A stretch of 64,000 nt of DNA from Pontimicrobium sp. SW4 (GCF_039954625.1 NZ_CP157199.1:2852001-2916000); one strand, 5' to 3'. Positions 25,706 through 34,823 are shown, numbered from the stretch's first letter. The notes: generated from the sequence alone by a model not told the origin. A program made the numbers and translations.

Positions 25706-26731
25706 TTAAGATATCTCTCCGCGTAATGAACTTTCAAAAAGTTTCTTGAATTTTTTTATAGATAAATTCTTACCTAATAAATACATGAGTTTGGTTATCG
25801 CAGCTTCAGTTGTCATATCGCCTCCCGAAATTACACCTATATCTTTTAGTTGTGTACTCGTTTCATATTGCCCCATTATTACACTACCTCCTGAGCACTG
25901 TGTTACATTAACTATATGTATCCCTTTATCAATATACTCTTTTAGTATATCAATAAACCACTCTATATTTGTTGTGTTTCCCGCACCATAAGTTTCTAAT
26001 ATCACACCTTCTATGCTTGGAGTAGAAAAAATAGAACGCATCACATTTTTAGAAATTCCAGGAAACAACTTAATAATCGCAGTATTATTATTAAGCGTTT
26101 TGTGGACTCGTAATGACTTGCCTTTTTTTGGTTTAAGCAAATACTCTTTATTTACTTTAAGGTGTACACCAGATTCTACTAAATCTGGATAATTTAAAGA
26201 AGCAAAGGCTTCAAAATGTTCAGCATTAATCTTTGTGGTTCTGTTACCTCGATATAATTTATATTCAAAATAAAGACATACTTCTTTTATAAGAGGCTGT
26301 TCTTTTTCTTGAAGCGAAGCTACTTGAATTGATGTAATTAAATTTTCTTTAGCATCGGTACGTAAATCTCCTATTGGTAATTGTGATCCTGTAAAAATCA
26401 CAGGTTTTGCTAAGTTTTCTAACATAAAACTTAATGCGGAAGCAGTATAACTCATAGTATCACTTCCATGCAATACCACAAAACCATCACAAGAATGATA
26501 ATTTTGTTCAATTATTTCAGCGATTTGATTCCAATAATCTGGACTCATATTTGAAGAATCTATGGGCTCTCCAAAAGAAATGGTCTCAATAGAACAAGAT
26601 AAAAGTTTTAATTCTGGTATTTTATCTAGTAAATTATCAAAATCAAAAGAACGTAACGCTCCTATTTCGGGATCCTTAATCATCCCAATAGTTCCTCCTG
26701 TATATATTAAAAGTATGTTTGGTATTTTCAT
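25706..26731 (-). CDS. ansA: type I L-asparaginase
   Basis: Hydrolyses asparagine to aspartate and ammonia; 341 residues and no signal peptide, so cytoplasmic. Seen: LLIYTGGTIGMI with the first catalytic Thr, VVLHGSDTMSYTASALSFM with the second Thr-Asp pair, and VIFTGSQLPIG. The C-terminal GAGNTTNI and TQCSGGSV blocks match the AnsA type, which can be allosterically regulated. It follows tatD with a 2-nt gap, so the two form an operon on the minus strand. This is a different family from the glycosylasparaginase at the start of the window. Confidence 0.93.
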   Translation of the reverse strand: MKIPNILLIYTGGTIGMIKDPEIGALRSFDFDNLLDKIPELKLLSCSIETISFGEPIDSSNMSPDYWNQIAEIIEQNYHSCDGFVVLHGSDTMSYTASALSFMLENLAKPVIFTGSQLPIGDLRTDAKENLITSIQVASLQEKEQPLIKEVCLYFEYKLYRGNRTTKINAEHFEAFASLNYPDLVESGVHLKVNKEYLLKPKKGKSLRVHKTLNNNTAIIKLFPGISKNVMRSIFSTPSIEGVILETYGAGNTTNIEWFIDILKEYIDKGIHIVNVTQCSGGSVIMGQYETSTQLKDIGVISGGDMTTEAAITKLMYLLGKNLSIKKFKKLFESSLRGEIS

Positions 26732-26733
26732 TT

Positions 26734-27501
26734 CTAAATTTTAAAAACGTCTCTTGAATTGGCTGTGGTAATTTCGGCAATTTCTTTTGTAGTTATACCA
26801 TATATATATGACAATTTTTCTAACACATTAATTATGTAGCTACTTTCATTGCGTTTTCCACGGTACGGTGTTGGAGCCAAATAAGGTGAGTCTGTCTCTA
26901 AAACTATATGGTATAAATCTATTTGATTTAAAAATTGGTCTATCTTTCCATTTTTAAATGTTACTACGCCACCTATTCCTAATTTCATATTATAGGAGAT
27001 AGCTCTTTGAGCTTGCTCTAATGTTCCTGTAAAGCAATGAAAAATTCCGAATAAATCGTCTCCTTTTTCTTCTTCTAAAATTTCAAAAATCTCATCGAAC
27101 GAGTCTCTGCAATGAATCACTATTGGCAATTTATATTTCTTGGATAATTTAATTTGATGCCTAAATGCTTCCTGTTGTATGTTTAATGTTGATTTGTCCC
27201 AATACAAGTCAATACCTATTTCGCCAATGGCTATAAAAGCTCGTTCAGATAATAGTTTTTCAACATGAGCTAGTTCCTCCTTGTAATTTTCTTTAACAGA
27301 AGTAGGATGTAAACCCATCATCAAAAATACATTATTAGGATAATCCTCCTCGAGTTTAAGCATTGCTTTTGTATAGGTTGAATCTATAGCTGGAATAAAA
27401 AAACGTGTAATATTATTGCTAAAAGCTCTCTGCATCATTTCTCTACGATCATCATTAAAAGCCTCACTATATAAATGTGTATGTGTATCGGTAATTATCA
27501 T
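26734..27501 (-). CDS. tatD: TatD family metal-dependent DNase
   Basis: A 255-residue TIM-barrel hydrolase. Seen: DTHTHLY (metal ligands His6, His8), AIGEIGIDLYWD (Glu ligand), IVIHCRDSFDEIFEIL, IFHCFTGTLEQAQ and ETDSPYLAPTPYRGKRNE, all TatD family. Members act as 3'-5' exonucleases on DNA. It is the first gene of tatD-ansA. A -7 box ends only 4 nt before the start codon, implying a leaderless message. Confidence 0.92.
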   Translation of the reverse strand: MIITDTHTHLYSEAFNDDRREMMQRAFSNNITRFFIPAIDSTYTKAMLKLEEDYPNNVFLMMGLHPTSVKENYKEELAHVEKLLSERAFIAIGEIGIDLYWDKSTLNIQQEAFRHQIKLSKKYKLPIVIHCRDSFDEIFEILEEEKGDDLFGIFHCFTGTLEQAQRAISYNMKLGIGGVVTFKNGKIDQFLNQIDLYHIVLETDSPYLAPTPYRGKRNESSYIINVLEKLSYIYGITTKEIAEITTANSRDVFKI

Positions 27502-27533
27502 TTAGCAAAAGTAAGCTTTGATTACTATATTTG
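27501..27533 (+). promoter_or_regulatory. promoter of the retropepsin-like protease gene
   Basis: TTTAG (27501-27505) and TATATTTG (27526-27533), spaced 20 nt, fit the -33/-7 pattern. The region overlaps the divergent tatD promoter, so the two compete or are coordinated. Confidence 0.5.
27506..27513 (-). promoter_or_regulatory. -7 element for tatD
   Basis: On the minus strand TACTTTTG, four nucleotides before the tatD ATG. Confidence 0.6.
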
Positions 27534-27582
27534 AAAGCTCTTAAAAAAGCAATATACTAAAGCACGACCCAACTATTTAACT

Positions 27583-28020
27583 ATGAGCTTACAGCAATTT
27601 TTATTAAAAAAAGGTTACACCAAAATAAAGATACACCTTACAAAAACTAATCATTTTGAATTAAAAGCTATGATTAATGGCAAAAAAGGACAGTTTATTT
27701 TGGATACAGGAGCATCAAACTCATGTGTTGATTTTACTTTTACCGACACATTTGGGTTAACAGTAGAAGACTCAGAGGTAAAAGCTGCTGGCGCAGGAGC
27801 AATAGATATGCTCACACAAGTTTCAAAAAAGAATACAGTTAAGATAGGTAAATGGGTATCAAAAAAAACTTCAATCATTCTATTTGATTTAGCTCATGTA
27901 AATACCGCTTTAACTAACCACAATTCAAACCCTGTTCATGGTATTATTGGTGCAGACATTTTAAAAAAAACTAAAGCAATAATTGATTACAATAAGAAAT
28001 ATTTATATCTTAAACTCTAA
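27583..28020 (+). CDS. retropepsin-like aspartic protease
   Basis: A 145-residue protein with one aspartic protease lobe: FILDTGASNSCVD carries the catalytic DTGA (Asp41), and HGIIGADILKKTKAIIDY is the second conserved block (clan AA, flap-end ILG-like segment). Such single-lobe enzymes act as dimers. There is no signal peptide; the first 20 residues are basic rather than hydrophobic, so a cytoplasmic location is expected. Substrates are unknown. It lies 29 nt upstream of the response regulator gene and may be cotranscribed with it. Confidence 0.8.
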   Translation: MSLQQFLLKKGYTKIKIHLTKTNHFELKAMINGKKGQFILDTGASNSCVDFTFTDTFGLTVEDSEVKAAGAGAIDMLTQVSKKNTVKIGKWVSKKTSIILFDLAHVNTALTNHNSNPVHGIIGADILKKTKAIIDYNKKYLYLKL

Positions 28021-28049
28021 TATTAATAGCAACTCTACTTAATCCTTCT

Positions 28050-28673
28050 ATGAACCCATCAATAATTATTGCTGATGACCACCCATTAGTCCTTAAGGGC
28101 TTACAGGATTTTTTGTTTGAAAAAAAGTACAATATTATTGATAGTGCCACTGACGGAAAAGAGGCCTATAAACTGATTGTTAAACATGAACCAGATATTG
28201 CCATTCTTGATATAAGAATGCCACATCTAACTGGTATTGAAATAGCCGAACTATGTCAAGGTAAATTAGACACCAAAATTGTGCTAATTACGTTTGAAAA
28301 AAGTAGTGCGTTTTATAAACAAGCAAAACAGTATAATATCTATGGTTACTTATTAAAAGAGTTTGCTTTAGTTGAAATTGAAAATTGTTTAAAGGCAGTC
28401 GTTAAGGGCACTCCATATTTTAGTAAAGAAATTGAAAATCAGTTTTCAATTGAACAAAATAATATAGATATAAATAGTTTAACACCTTCGGAAAAAAGAA
28501 TCCTCAAATTAATAACGCAGAATAAAACAGCAAAAGAAATAGCTTCTATCTTAAATGTCTCCTATAGAACAGTTGAAAAACACAAGAGCCATATTATTAA
28601 AAAATTTCGTTTAGAGCCTAAACACAACAGTCTTTTATTGTTTGCAAAAGAAAATGAAAACTTTTTATTGTAA
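28050..28673 (+). CDS. NarL/LuxR-type response regulator
   Basis: A 207-residue two-domain regulator. The receiver has DDHPLVLKGL (acidic pocket), Asp54 in AILDIRMPHLTG as the phosphorylation site and YLLKEFA with the conserved Lys. The C-terminal LuxR helix-turn-helix is LTPSEKRILKLITQNKTAKE followed by ASILNVSYRTVEKHKSHI. No histidine kinase gene is adjacent, so the partner is encoded elsewhere. A region with paired palindromes and hairpins follows and is a possible target, though nothing proves it. Confidence 0.92.
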   Translation: MNPSIIIADDHPLVLKGLQDFLFEKKYNIIDSATDGKEAYKLIVKHEPDIAILDIRMPHLTGIEIAELCQGKLDTKIVLITFEKSSAFYKQAKQYNIYGYLLKEFALVEIENCLKAVVKGTPYFSKEIENQFSIEQNNIDINSLTPSEKRILKLITQNKTAKEIASILNVSYRTVEKHKSHIIKKFRLEPKHNSLLLFAKENENFLL

Positions 28674-28881
28674 ATTTTAATTTTTTTAAACATATAACTG
28701 CTTGATTTTCTTGTAAATAGGTTTTAAAGAATCAAATATACGTATTTATACGTATTGTTTGGTATTCTTTTATTTATGACATTTACAAAGCTATTAATTA
28801 GTTCTTAGGGAGAATTATGGAAGGCTTCAGGTTTAGTTGCCTGAAGCTTTCATTCTTTATAAGAATAAACCCCAAATATTA

Positions 28882-28986
28882 ATGAATAAAAATTATACTA
28901 CTCTTTGGCGTAAAATTTTATTAGTTGGATTAGTTACTATAACAATTGTAGTAATTTCTATTAATCTGTTAGTTAGTTTAATATGA
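28882..28986 (+). CDS. small single-TM protein (34 residues)
   Basis: Starts MNKNYTTLWRK, followed by a hydrophobic run (ILLVGLVTITIVVISINLLV) to the end, so a membrane peptide with a short basic cytoplasmic N-terminus. Its ATG overlaps the stop of the preceding 21-codon ORF as TAATG, suggesting translational coupling, and a strong terminator follows 3 nt after its stop. This arrangement supports a real small gene. No homologue can be named, and it could still be chance. Confidence 0.4.
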   Translation: MNKNYTTLWRKILLVGLVTITIVVISINLLVSLI

Positions 28987-28988
28987 AT

Positions 28989-29020
28989 AAAAAAGGCGTT
29001 TGTTAAACAAACGCCTTTTT
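28989..29020. terminator. bidirectional terminator between the small ORF and sucB
   Basis: AAAAAGGCGTTTG and CAAACGCCTTTTT form a long stem with a 5-nt loop. T-runs on both strands serve the plus-strand small ORF and the minus-strand sucB. Confidence 0.9.
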
Positions 29021-29038
29021 AAATTAACAAATATTTTA

Positions 29039-30247
29039 TTACATCTCTAAAGCTTTCTTAATATCATTATCCATTAATAATTCGATTGGATTTTCTAAAG
29101 CTTCTTTAACAGCTACCAAAAACCCTACAGATTCTCTTCCATCAATAATTCTATGATCGTAAGACAATGCTACAAACATGATTGGTCGTATTTCAACTTT
29201 ACCATCAATAGCGACTGGACGTTCAACAATGTTATGCATTCCTAAAATACCACTTTGCGGTGGATTAATAATTGGCGTAGATAACATACTTCCAAAAACA
29301 CCTCCATTAGATATAGTAAAAGTACCTCCAGTCATCTCATCAACAGTTATTTGACCATCTCTTGCTCTAATGGCTAATCTTTTCACTTCAGCCTCAACAC
29401 CTCTAAAAGTTAAATCTTCGGCATTTCTAATTACCGGAACCATTAATCCTTTAGGTCCAGATACTGCAATACTAATATCGCAAAAATCATAGCTTATCAT
29501 TTCTTTACCGTCTATCATAGAATTGACAGCGGGATACATTTTTAATGCTCTAACGACAGCTAATGTAAAGAAACTCATAAAGCCTAGACCTACTCCATGC
29601 TTTTCTTTGAAAGCTTCTTTATATTCTTTACGTAATGCAAAAATAGGAGACATATCAACCTCGTTAAAGGTCGTTAGCATTGCTGTAGTATTCTTTGCTT
29701 CAACTAATCTTTCTGCTACTTTACGACGAAGCATAGACATTTTACTTCTTGAGCTTCCTCTGCCTTCGACATTAATTGCTTGTCCCATTGAAGGTACCGC
29801 TTTAATAGCATCCTCTTTTGTTATGCGTCCATCTCTTCCAGAGCCATTAACTTGAGAAGCATCTATACCTTTTTCGGCTAATATTTTATTAGCAGCAGGA
29901 CTTGGTGTTCCTGTAGCATAGGTTTGGCTTGAAGAAGTAGCTTGCACAGTTGATTGGGCAGTTTCAACTTTCTCAACTTTTTTTACTGGTACAGTTCCTT
30001 CTGGTTTTGTAGCGCTTGTGTCAATTAAACAAACTACTTGTCCAACTGCAACAGCATCCCCACTTTCAGCTTTTAAAGTAATTACTCCGCTTGCTTCTGC
30101 AGGCAGTTCTAAAGTTGCTTTGTCACTATCTACCTCAGCAATGGCTTGATCTTTTTCTACATAATCTCCATCTTCTACCAACCATTCTGCTATTTCAACT
30201 TCTGTGATTGATTCTCCTGGTGACGGAACTTTCATTTCTAAAATCAT
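29039..30247 (-). CDS. sucB: 2-oxoglutarate dehydrogenase E2, dihydrolipoyllysine succinyltransferase
   Basis: Core enzyme of the 2-oxoglutarate dehydrogenase complex of the TCA cycle, 402 residues. Seen: one N-terminal lipoyl domain with DSDKATLE (Lys43 lipoylated), a linker rich in Thr, Val and Ser, a peripheral subunit-binding domain ([20 protein letters not shown]), and the catalytic domain with [20 protein letters not shown] and [12 protein letters not shown], whose His and Asp are catalytic. It follows sucA with a 26-nt gap, so the two form an operon. The E3 gene is not in the window. Confidence 0.95.
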   Translation of the reverse strand: MILEMKVPSPGESITEVEIAEWLVEDGDYVEKDQAIAEVDSDKATLELPAEASGVITLKAESGDAVAVGQVVCLIDTSATKPEGTVPVKKVEKVETAQSTVQATSSSQTYATGTPSPAANKILAEKGIDASQVNGSGRDGRITKEDAIKAVPSMGQAINVEGRGSSRSKMSMLRRKVAERLVEAKNTTAMLTTFNEVDMSPIFALRKEYKEAFKEKHGVGLGFMSFFTLAVVRALKMYPAVNSMIDGKEMISYDFCDISIAVSGPKGLMVPVIRNAEDLTFRGVEAEVKRLAIRARDGQITVDEMTGGTFTISNGGVFGSMLSTPIINPPQSGILGMHNIVERPVAIDGKVEIRPIMFVALSYDHRIIDGRESVGFLVAVKEALENPIELLMDNDIKKALEM

Positions 30248-30273
30248 TCTATATATATTTTAGTTTTATAATG

Positions 30274-33033
30274 TTATCTACGTTGGTTATCTTTTGCTTT
30301 ATCAAAAACGAAATCTATAACTTCTTGATGTCGCCTTTTTGACCTTGTTGAGCTTCCCGCGGCTGGAGCACTATAAGGTCTTCTTGTGGCTGCTCTCCAA
30401 GTTCTAGCTTCATCAATATGCATCATCATATGGCTGTAAGCTCCCATATTTCGTGGTTCTTCCTGAGCCCAAACTATTTCTTCTACATTCTTATATTTGT
30501 TTATCACTAAACGAATATCTTCGATTGGTAATGGAAATAATTGCTCTATCCTTACTATTGCAACATCTTTCCTTCCTAATCTTTCTTGTTCTTCCAATAA
30601 ATCATAGTAAAATTTTCCTGTCACAAATACCAAAGATTTTATTTGTTCAACATTAGCTTCGACATCATCAATAAGCATTTGAAAATTACCGTTAGAGAAT
30701 TCATCAACTGTTGAAACAACTTTTGGATGACGTAATAAACTTTTTGGTGTAAAAACAATTAAAGGCTTTCTATAATTTGCTTTCATTTGTCGTCTTAACA
30801 AATGATACATATTTGCAGGTGTTGTACAATCTGCAACAAACATATTATCTCTTGAGCATAATTGTAAATAGCGTTCCATACGTGCTGAAGAATGCTCAGC
30901 TCCTTGACCTTCGTAGCCATGTGGTAATAACATTACCAATCCATTTTGAAGCTTCCATTTATCTTCTGCTGCCGAAATGTATTGGTCCAACATTATTTGT
31001 GCACCATTACTAAAGTCTCCAAATTGTGCTTCCCAAATCGTTAACGTATTTGGACTTGCCATAGCATAACCATAATCAAAACCTACAACACCATATTCTG
31101 ATAAAAGTGAATTATAAATATGAAATTCTCCTTGGTTATCACTTATACTATTATGTAAAATAATTTCTTCTTCACTATCTTCAACTTTAACAACTGCATG
31201 ACGATGAGAAAATGTACCACGTTCTACATCTTGACCAGAAATACGAACATCAAACCCTTCTTCTAACAGTGTCCCATAAGCCAAGTGCTCACCCATTGCC
31301 CAATCCAACTTATCTTCATTGAACATTGTTTTTCTAGATTCAATAAGACGCTCTATTTTTCGAATAAATTTTTTATTCTTTGGAAGAGTCGAAATTACTT
31401 CAGCTATCTTTTCTAATTTGTTTTTAGGATATGTAGTATCAATTGGAATCATTATTTCTGAAGCATTGGCTCTTCTAAAATCCTTCCAATCTTCTTGCAT
31501 AAATGGCGTTATGACTGTTTTATTCTCTTTTCTTGAATCTTCTAATTCAGACTCTAACATTGCCTTGTAATCAGATTCAAGCTTATTTACATAATTGCTA
31601 TCAATAATTCCTTCTTCAATTAATTTAGTTGCATAAATATCTCTTGGATTTAGATGCTTTGAAATAGCTTTATATAATTTTGGTTGAGTAAATCTAGGTT
31701 CATCTCCTTCATTATGCCCATATTTTCTATAACCTAGCAAATCAATAAAAACATCACGCTTAAATGTCATTCTAAAATCTAGTGCAAATAATACTGCATG
31801 AACAACCGCTTCAGCATCATCAGCATTAATGTGTAAAACTGGTGATAACGTTACTTTTGCAACATCTGTACAATACGTACTCGAACGAGCATCTAAATAA
31901 TTGGTTGTAAACCCAATTTGGTTATTTACAACAATATGAATGGTTCCGTTGGTTTTGTATCCATCCAGTTTTGCCATTTGTACAACTTCATAAACAAGTC
32001 CTTGTCCAGCAATAGCAGCATCCCCATGTACTACAATTGGTAAGACTTTACTAAAATCGTCTGGGTAATATTTATCTTGTTTTGCTCTTGTGATTCCTTC
32101 AACAACTGCTCCAACTGTTTCAAGATGCGAAGGGTTTGGAGCTATGCTTAAGTTAATTCTATTACCATTATCTGTTGTGCGCTTACTAGTCCATCCCAAA
32201 TGGTATTTCACATCACCATCAAACACTTTCTCTTCGTAGTCTTTACCATCAAACTCGCTAAAAATATCTTTAGCAGATTTACCAAATATATTAGTGAGTG
32301 TACTTAGTCGACCACGATGTGCCATTCCCATAACAAATTCTTTCACACCATAAGAAGCAGCTTTTTCAATAACAGCATCAAGAGCTGGTATTAACGTTTC
32401 ACCCCCTTCAAGTGAAAATCGCTTTTGACCAACATATTTTGTGTGCAAGAAGTTTTCAAAAGACACTGCTTCATTTAACTTTTCAAGGATATGCTTTTTT
32501 TGGTCTATTGAAAATTTTGTATGATTATCATTACTGTTAAGCTTATCTTGAATCCATTTAATTTCTTCTGGTTGACGTATGTACATATATTCTACACCAA
32601 TGGCTTCACAATAAATAGCTTCAAGATGCTTTCTTATCTCACTAAGAGTTTGCGCTCCTATACCTAAAACATCTCCTGCGTTAAAAACAGTATTCAAATC
32701 GCTTTGAGATAATCCAAAGTTTTCAATCTCTAAAGTTGGTGTATACTTACGTCTGGCACGAACAGGGTTTGTTTTTGTAAATAAATGTCCTCTATTTCTA
32801 TAACCTTCAATAAGTTTTATAACTTGAAATTCTTTCTGAACATGTTCTGGAATTTGCGCTGAAACACCTTCTACAATTTCACCATATAAACCATAATTTT
32901 CACTGCCAAAATCATAGCCTTGAAAAAAAGCTCTCCAACTTGGTTCAACCGAATCTGGATTTTCTAAATATTGTTCGTAAAGATCAGCGAAATATGCCGT
33001 ATGTGCTGCGTTTAAAAAGGAATATTTATCCAT
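30274..33033 (-). CDS. sucA: 2-oxoglutarate dehydrogenase E1 component
   Basis: Thiamine diphosphate-dependent decarboxylase of 919 residues, first gene of sucA-sucB. Seen: an N-terminal segment with FLNAAHTAYFADLYEQYLENP that binds E2; MGMAHRGRLSTLTNIFGK; the ThDP region VHGDAAIAGQGLVYEVVQMA with NNQIGFTTNY; LLGYRKYGHNEGDEPRFTQP; and the C-terminal VFTPKSLLRHPKVVS and AQEEPRNMGAYSHM. Length and blocks are those of the SucA type rather than the branched-chain type. Confidence 0.96.
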   Translation of the reverse strand: MDKYSFLNAAHTAYFADLYEQYLENPDSVEPSWRAFFQGYDFGSENYGLYGEIVEGVSAQIPEHVQKEFQVIKLIEGYRNRGHLFTKTNPVRARRKYTPTLEIENFGLSQSDLNTVFNAGDVLGIGAQTLSEIRKHLEAIYCEAIGVEYMYIRQPEEIKWIQDKLNSNDNHTKFSIDQKKHILEKLNEAVSFENFLHTKYVGQKRFSLEGGETLIPALDAVIEKAASYGVKEFVMGMAHRGRLSTLTNIFGKSAKDIFSEFDGKDYEEKVFDGDVKYHLGWTSKRTTDNGNRINLSIAPNPSHLETVGAVVEGITRAKQDKYYPDDFSKVLPIVVHGDAAIAGQGLVYEVVQMAKLDGYKTNGTIHIVVNNQIGFTTNYLDARSSTYCTDVAKVTLSPVLHINADDAEAVVHAVLFALDFRMTFKRDVFIDLLGYRKYGHNEGDEPRFTQPKLYKAISKHLNPRDIYATKLIEEGIIDSNYVNKLESDYKAMLESELEDSRKENKTVITPFMQEDWKDFRRANASEIMIPIDTTYPKNKLEKIAEVISTLPKNKKFIRKIERLIESRKTMFNEDKLDWAMGEHLAYGTLLEEGFDVRISGQDVERGTFSHRHAVVKVEDSEEEIILHNSISDNQGEFHIYNSLLSEYGVVGFDYGYAMASPNTLTIWEAQFGDFSNGAQIMLDQYISAAEDKWKLQNGLVMLLPHGYEGQGAEHSSARMERYLQLCSRDNMFVADCTTPANMYHLLRRQMKANYRKPLIVFTPKSLLRHPKVVSTVDEFSNGNFQMLIDDVEANVEQIKSLVFVTGKFYYDLLEEQERLGRKDVAIVRIEQLFPLPIEDIRLVINKYKNVEEIVWAQEEPRNMGAYSHMMMHIDEARTWRAATRRPYSAPAAGSSTRSKRRHQEVIDFVFDKAKDNQRR

Positions 33034-33129
33034 TATTTTTTTTAAGACTTTCTTACGTCAAGAAAATTTTTTCAAAAATACAACTTTTAGTAAAATGTGA
33101 TGTCTTTTTTTCTATTAAAAACACATCTT

Positions 33130-33561
33130 TTATAGTGGTAAGAAAACCTTGCCTTGTTCTATTTGTAAAGAAAAATTTTTGATGGTATTTTGATTAAGAC
33201 TTTGAATGAATTTTGACCTACTTGGACTTGCTATATCATGTAACGGACACGGTTTATTTGAATTACACTTTTCTAGACTTAACAAACAAGAATTAAACTT
33301 ATCATCTCCATCAATAACATTAACAATATCCATTAAAGTATGGTTTGCATTTTCCTCACTTAAAAAAAATCCGCCTTTAGATCCCTTCTTTGAAGATATT
33401 ATATCCTCTCTAGATAATTCTTGTAATAATTTCGCTAAATATGCTTGAGGAACATTAATAGGTTCTGCCATATCCTTAACTCTTATTCTATTATCTTCAC
33501 TAGAGTTAACAGATAGAAATAAAACAGCTTTAATAGCATATTTTGATGAGTTTGAAAACAT
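33130..33561 (-). CDS. Rrf2 family transcriptional regulator (NsrR-like)
   Basis: A 143-residue regulator divergent from the nos operon. Seen: FSNSSKYAIKAVLFLSVN and the winged helix block VPQAYLAKLLQELSREDIIS, then SKKGSKGGFFLS. Three Cys in CLLSLEKCNSNKPCPLHD have a spacing close to the Fe-S-binding Cys of NsrR and IscR, so an iron-sulphur cluster sensing NO or redox state is likely. The head-to-head position with nos genes suggests it controls them or itself. Family is firm; ligand is inferred. Confidence 0.85.
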   Translation of the reverse strand: MFSNSSKYAIKAVLFLSVNSSEDNRIRVKDMAEPINVPQAYLAKLLQELSREDIISSKKGSKGGFFLSEENANHTLMDIVNVIDGDDKFNSCLLSLEKCNSNKPCPLHDIASPSRSKFIQSLNQNTIKNFSLQIEQGKVFLPL

Positions 33562-33617
33562 GTTTTTGAAATTAATTAAGATACTGTAAATATAAAAAAG
33601 ATGTTTTCGTCCTAAAT

Positions 33618-33631
33618 ATGATTTTTATCAT
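33618..33631. promoter_or_regulatory. CRP/FNR-type palindrome upstream of the nos operon
   Basis: ATGAT-TTTT-ATCAT matches the TTGAT-N4-ATCAA layout of FNR/DNR sites. Its centre is about 44 bp before the transcription start implied by the -7 box at 33654, the class II activator position. A weaker -7-like box, TATATTTA on the minus strand at 33587-33594, puts it at a similar distance from the Rrf2 gene start. Confidence 0.6.
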
Positions 33632-33653
33632 GTTTTAATGCCTCTATAGATTA

Positions 33654-33661
33654 TACTTTTG
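33654..33661 (+). promoter_or_regulatory. -7 element of the nos operon promoter
   Basis: TACTTTTG fits TAnnTTTG. No good -33 element is present, as expected for an activator-dependent promoter. The leader to the cytochrome gene is about 65 nt. Confidence 0.6.
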
Positions 33662-33734
33662 CTCCATAAAATCATTTTTAAATTTTTTATACACCTAAAA
33701 TTTGAACAAAAAATTAGATAAAACCTAAAACAGA

Positions 33735-34238
33735 ATGAAATCAACACTAAAAATTTTAACACTAGCAATTACCTTATTGGCTTTAAGCTGTGGAGGTGGT
33801 GAAGAAAAGAAGGAAGAAAAGACAAAAGTTCAACTTAAAAAACAAACAACAACAAAAGCAGAGCCAAAAACTACTAATACAAAAGCATCCGAAACAATAG
33901 ATTTAACCAATAAGGGTGTTGGGCCAATAACATCTGTAGACATATCTGCTCCAGTAGATCAAGTCATGGCGACTCGCGGAAAAGAAGTATATGATAAAAT
34001 GTGTACCGCTTGCCATAGAATTGATAAAAAATTCATTGGTCCTGCGCCAACAGGAATTCTAAAAAAGAGAACACCAGAATGGGTGATGAACATGATCCTA
34101 GATCCTGAAGGAATGACTCAAAAAGATCCTTTAGCAAAAGCTCTATTAATTGAGTTTAACGGCTCTCCTATGGCAAATCAAAACTTAACAGAAGAAGAAG
34201 CCAGAAATGTCCTTGAATATTTTAGAACATTAAAATAA
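33735..34238 (+). CDS. c-type cytochrome lipoprotein of the nos operon
   Basis: A 167-residue lipoprotein (signal ending ALSCGGG) with a Lys- and Thr-rich linker and one haem-binding CTACH motif; the Met of SPMANQNL is the likely sixth ligand. It resembles single-haem class I cytochromes and should carry electrons from the quinol pool towards NosZ in the periplasm. It is the first gene of the nos operon, 6 nt before the fasciclin gene. In Bacteroidota nos clusters a cytochrome c commonly sits here. Confidence 0.85.
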   Translation: MKSTLKILTLAITLLALSCGGGEEKKEEKTKVQLKKQTTTKAEPKTTNTKASETIDLTNKGVGPITSVDISAPVDQVMATRGKEVYDKMCTACHRIDKKFIGPAPTGILKKRTPEWVMNMILDPEGMTQKDPLAKALLIEFNGSPMANQNLTEEEARNVLEYFRTLK

Positions 34239-34244
34239 GCATAT

Positions 34245-34823
34245 ATGAAATCAATTAAACATCTATTTTTTGTTTTTACACTAGTAGCATTGGTTTGTTC
34301 ATGTAAAAATGAAAACAAAGAAGCCTCAACGACCTCTACAGCTAATCAAGCTGATACGAATACAGAAGAACGATCTGGTCAAGCTTTTATAACAGATGAT
34401 GAAAGTAAGCCAACCGTTTTAAGTATTGCAATAGGATCTAAAGATCATACCACTTTAGTCGCTGCTGTTCAAGCTGCACAATTAGAAAACGCTTTAGTAA
34501 ATGCAGGCCCGCTAATGGTATTTGCTCCTACTAATGAAGCTTTTGCTGCGCTACCAGAAGGCACTGTAGAAAATTTATTAAAACCAGAAAACAAGGATGC
34601 CTTAGCAAATATCTTAAAGTATCATGTAACACCTGGGAACTATTCTAAAGATTTTATAAAGAAGTTTAAAAAGTTAGGACAGGCAAATAATGGCTATGTA
34701 CAAGTCGAAGTTGTTGATGGTGAACCATTAATTGGAGGTGCAAAAATTTTAGCTAGTGTGCCAGCAGGAAATGGTATTGTCCATGTTATCGACAAGGTGC
34801 TTTTGCCACCATCAAATGAGTAA
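34245..34823 (+). CDS. fasciclin-domain lipoprotein
   Basis: A 192-residue lipoprotein (signal ending LVCSCKN), with a short Thr- and Asn-rich linker and one FAS1 domain: LVAAVQAAQLENALVNAGP, MVFAPTNEAFAALPEGTVENLL, ILKYHVTPGNY and GNGIVHVIDKVLLPP. FAS1 domains usually mediate adhesion or protein contact. Placement between a cytochrome and nosZ suggests it holds the periplasmic electron chain together, but no such function is established. It is cotranscribed with both neighbours. Confidence 0.85.
   Translation: MKSIKHLFFVFTLVALVCSCKNENKEASTTSTANQADTNTEERSGQAFITDDESKPTVLSIAIGSKDHTTLVAAVQAAQLENALVNAGPLMVFAPTNEAFAALPEGTVENLLKPENKDALANILKYHVTPGNYSKDFIKKFKKLGQANNGYVQVEVVDGEPLIGGAKILASVPAGNGIVHVIDKVLLPPSNE

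Larger units (their letters stand above)
28674..29038. other. intergenic region with palindromes, hairpins and two tiny ORFs
   Basis: This 365-bp gap contains, in order: two copies of the palindrome ATACGTAT (28738-28745 and 28748-28755) exactly 10 bp apart; a 21-codon ORF (28817-28882) preceded by AGGGAG; a 12-bp-stem hairpin inside that ORF (28820-28831 with 28840-28851); a second hairpin ATTCTT-TAT-AAGAAT (28852-28866); a 34-codon ORF with a TM segment (28882-28986); and a bidirectional terminator. Confidence 0.5.

Noticed and set aside
25540..25749. 69-codon plus-strand ORF
   Set aside because: It runs antisense through the tRNA-Ser gene and into the 3' end of ansA; its residues are translated tRNA complement.
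28817..28882. 21-codon ORF as a protein gene
   Set aside because: It is mostly made of the two halves of a 12-bp hairpin, so RNA structure explains it as well; kept only within the intergenic entry and as a finding.
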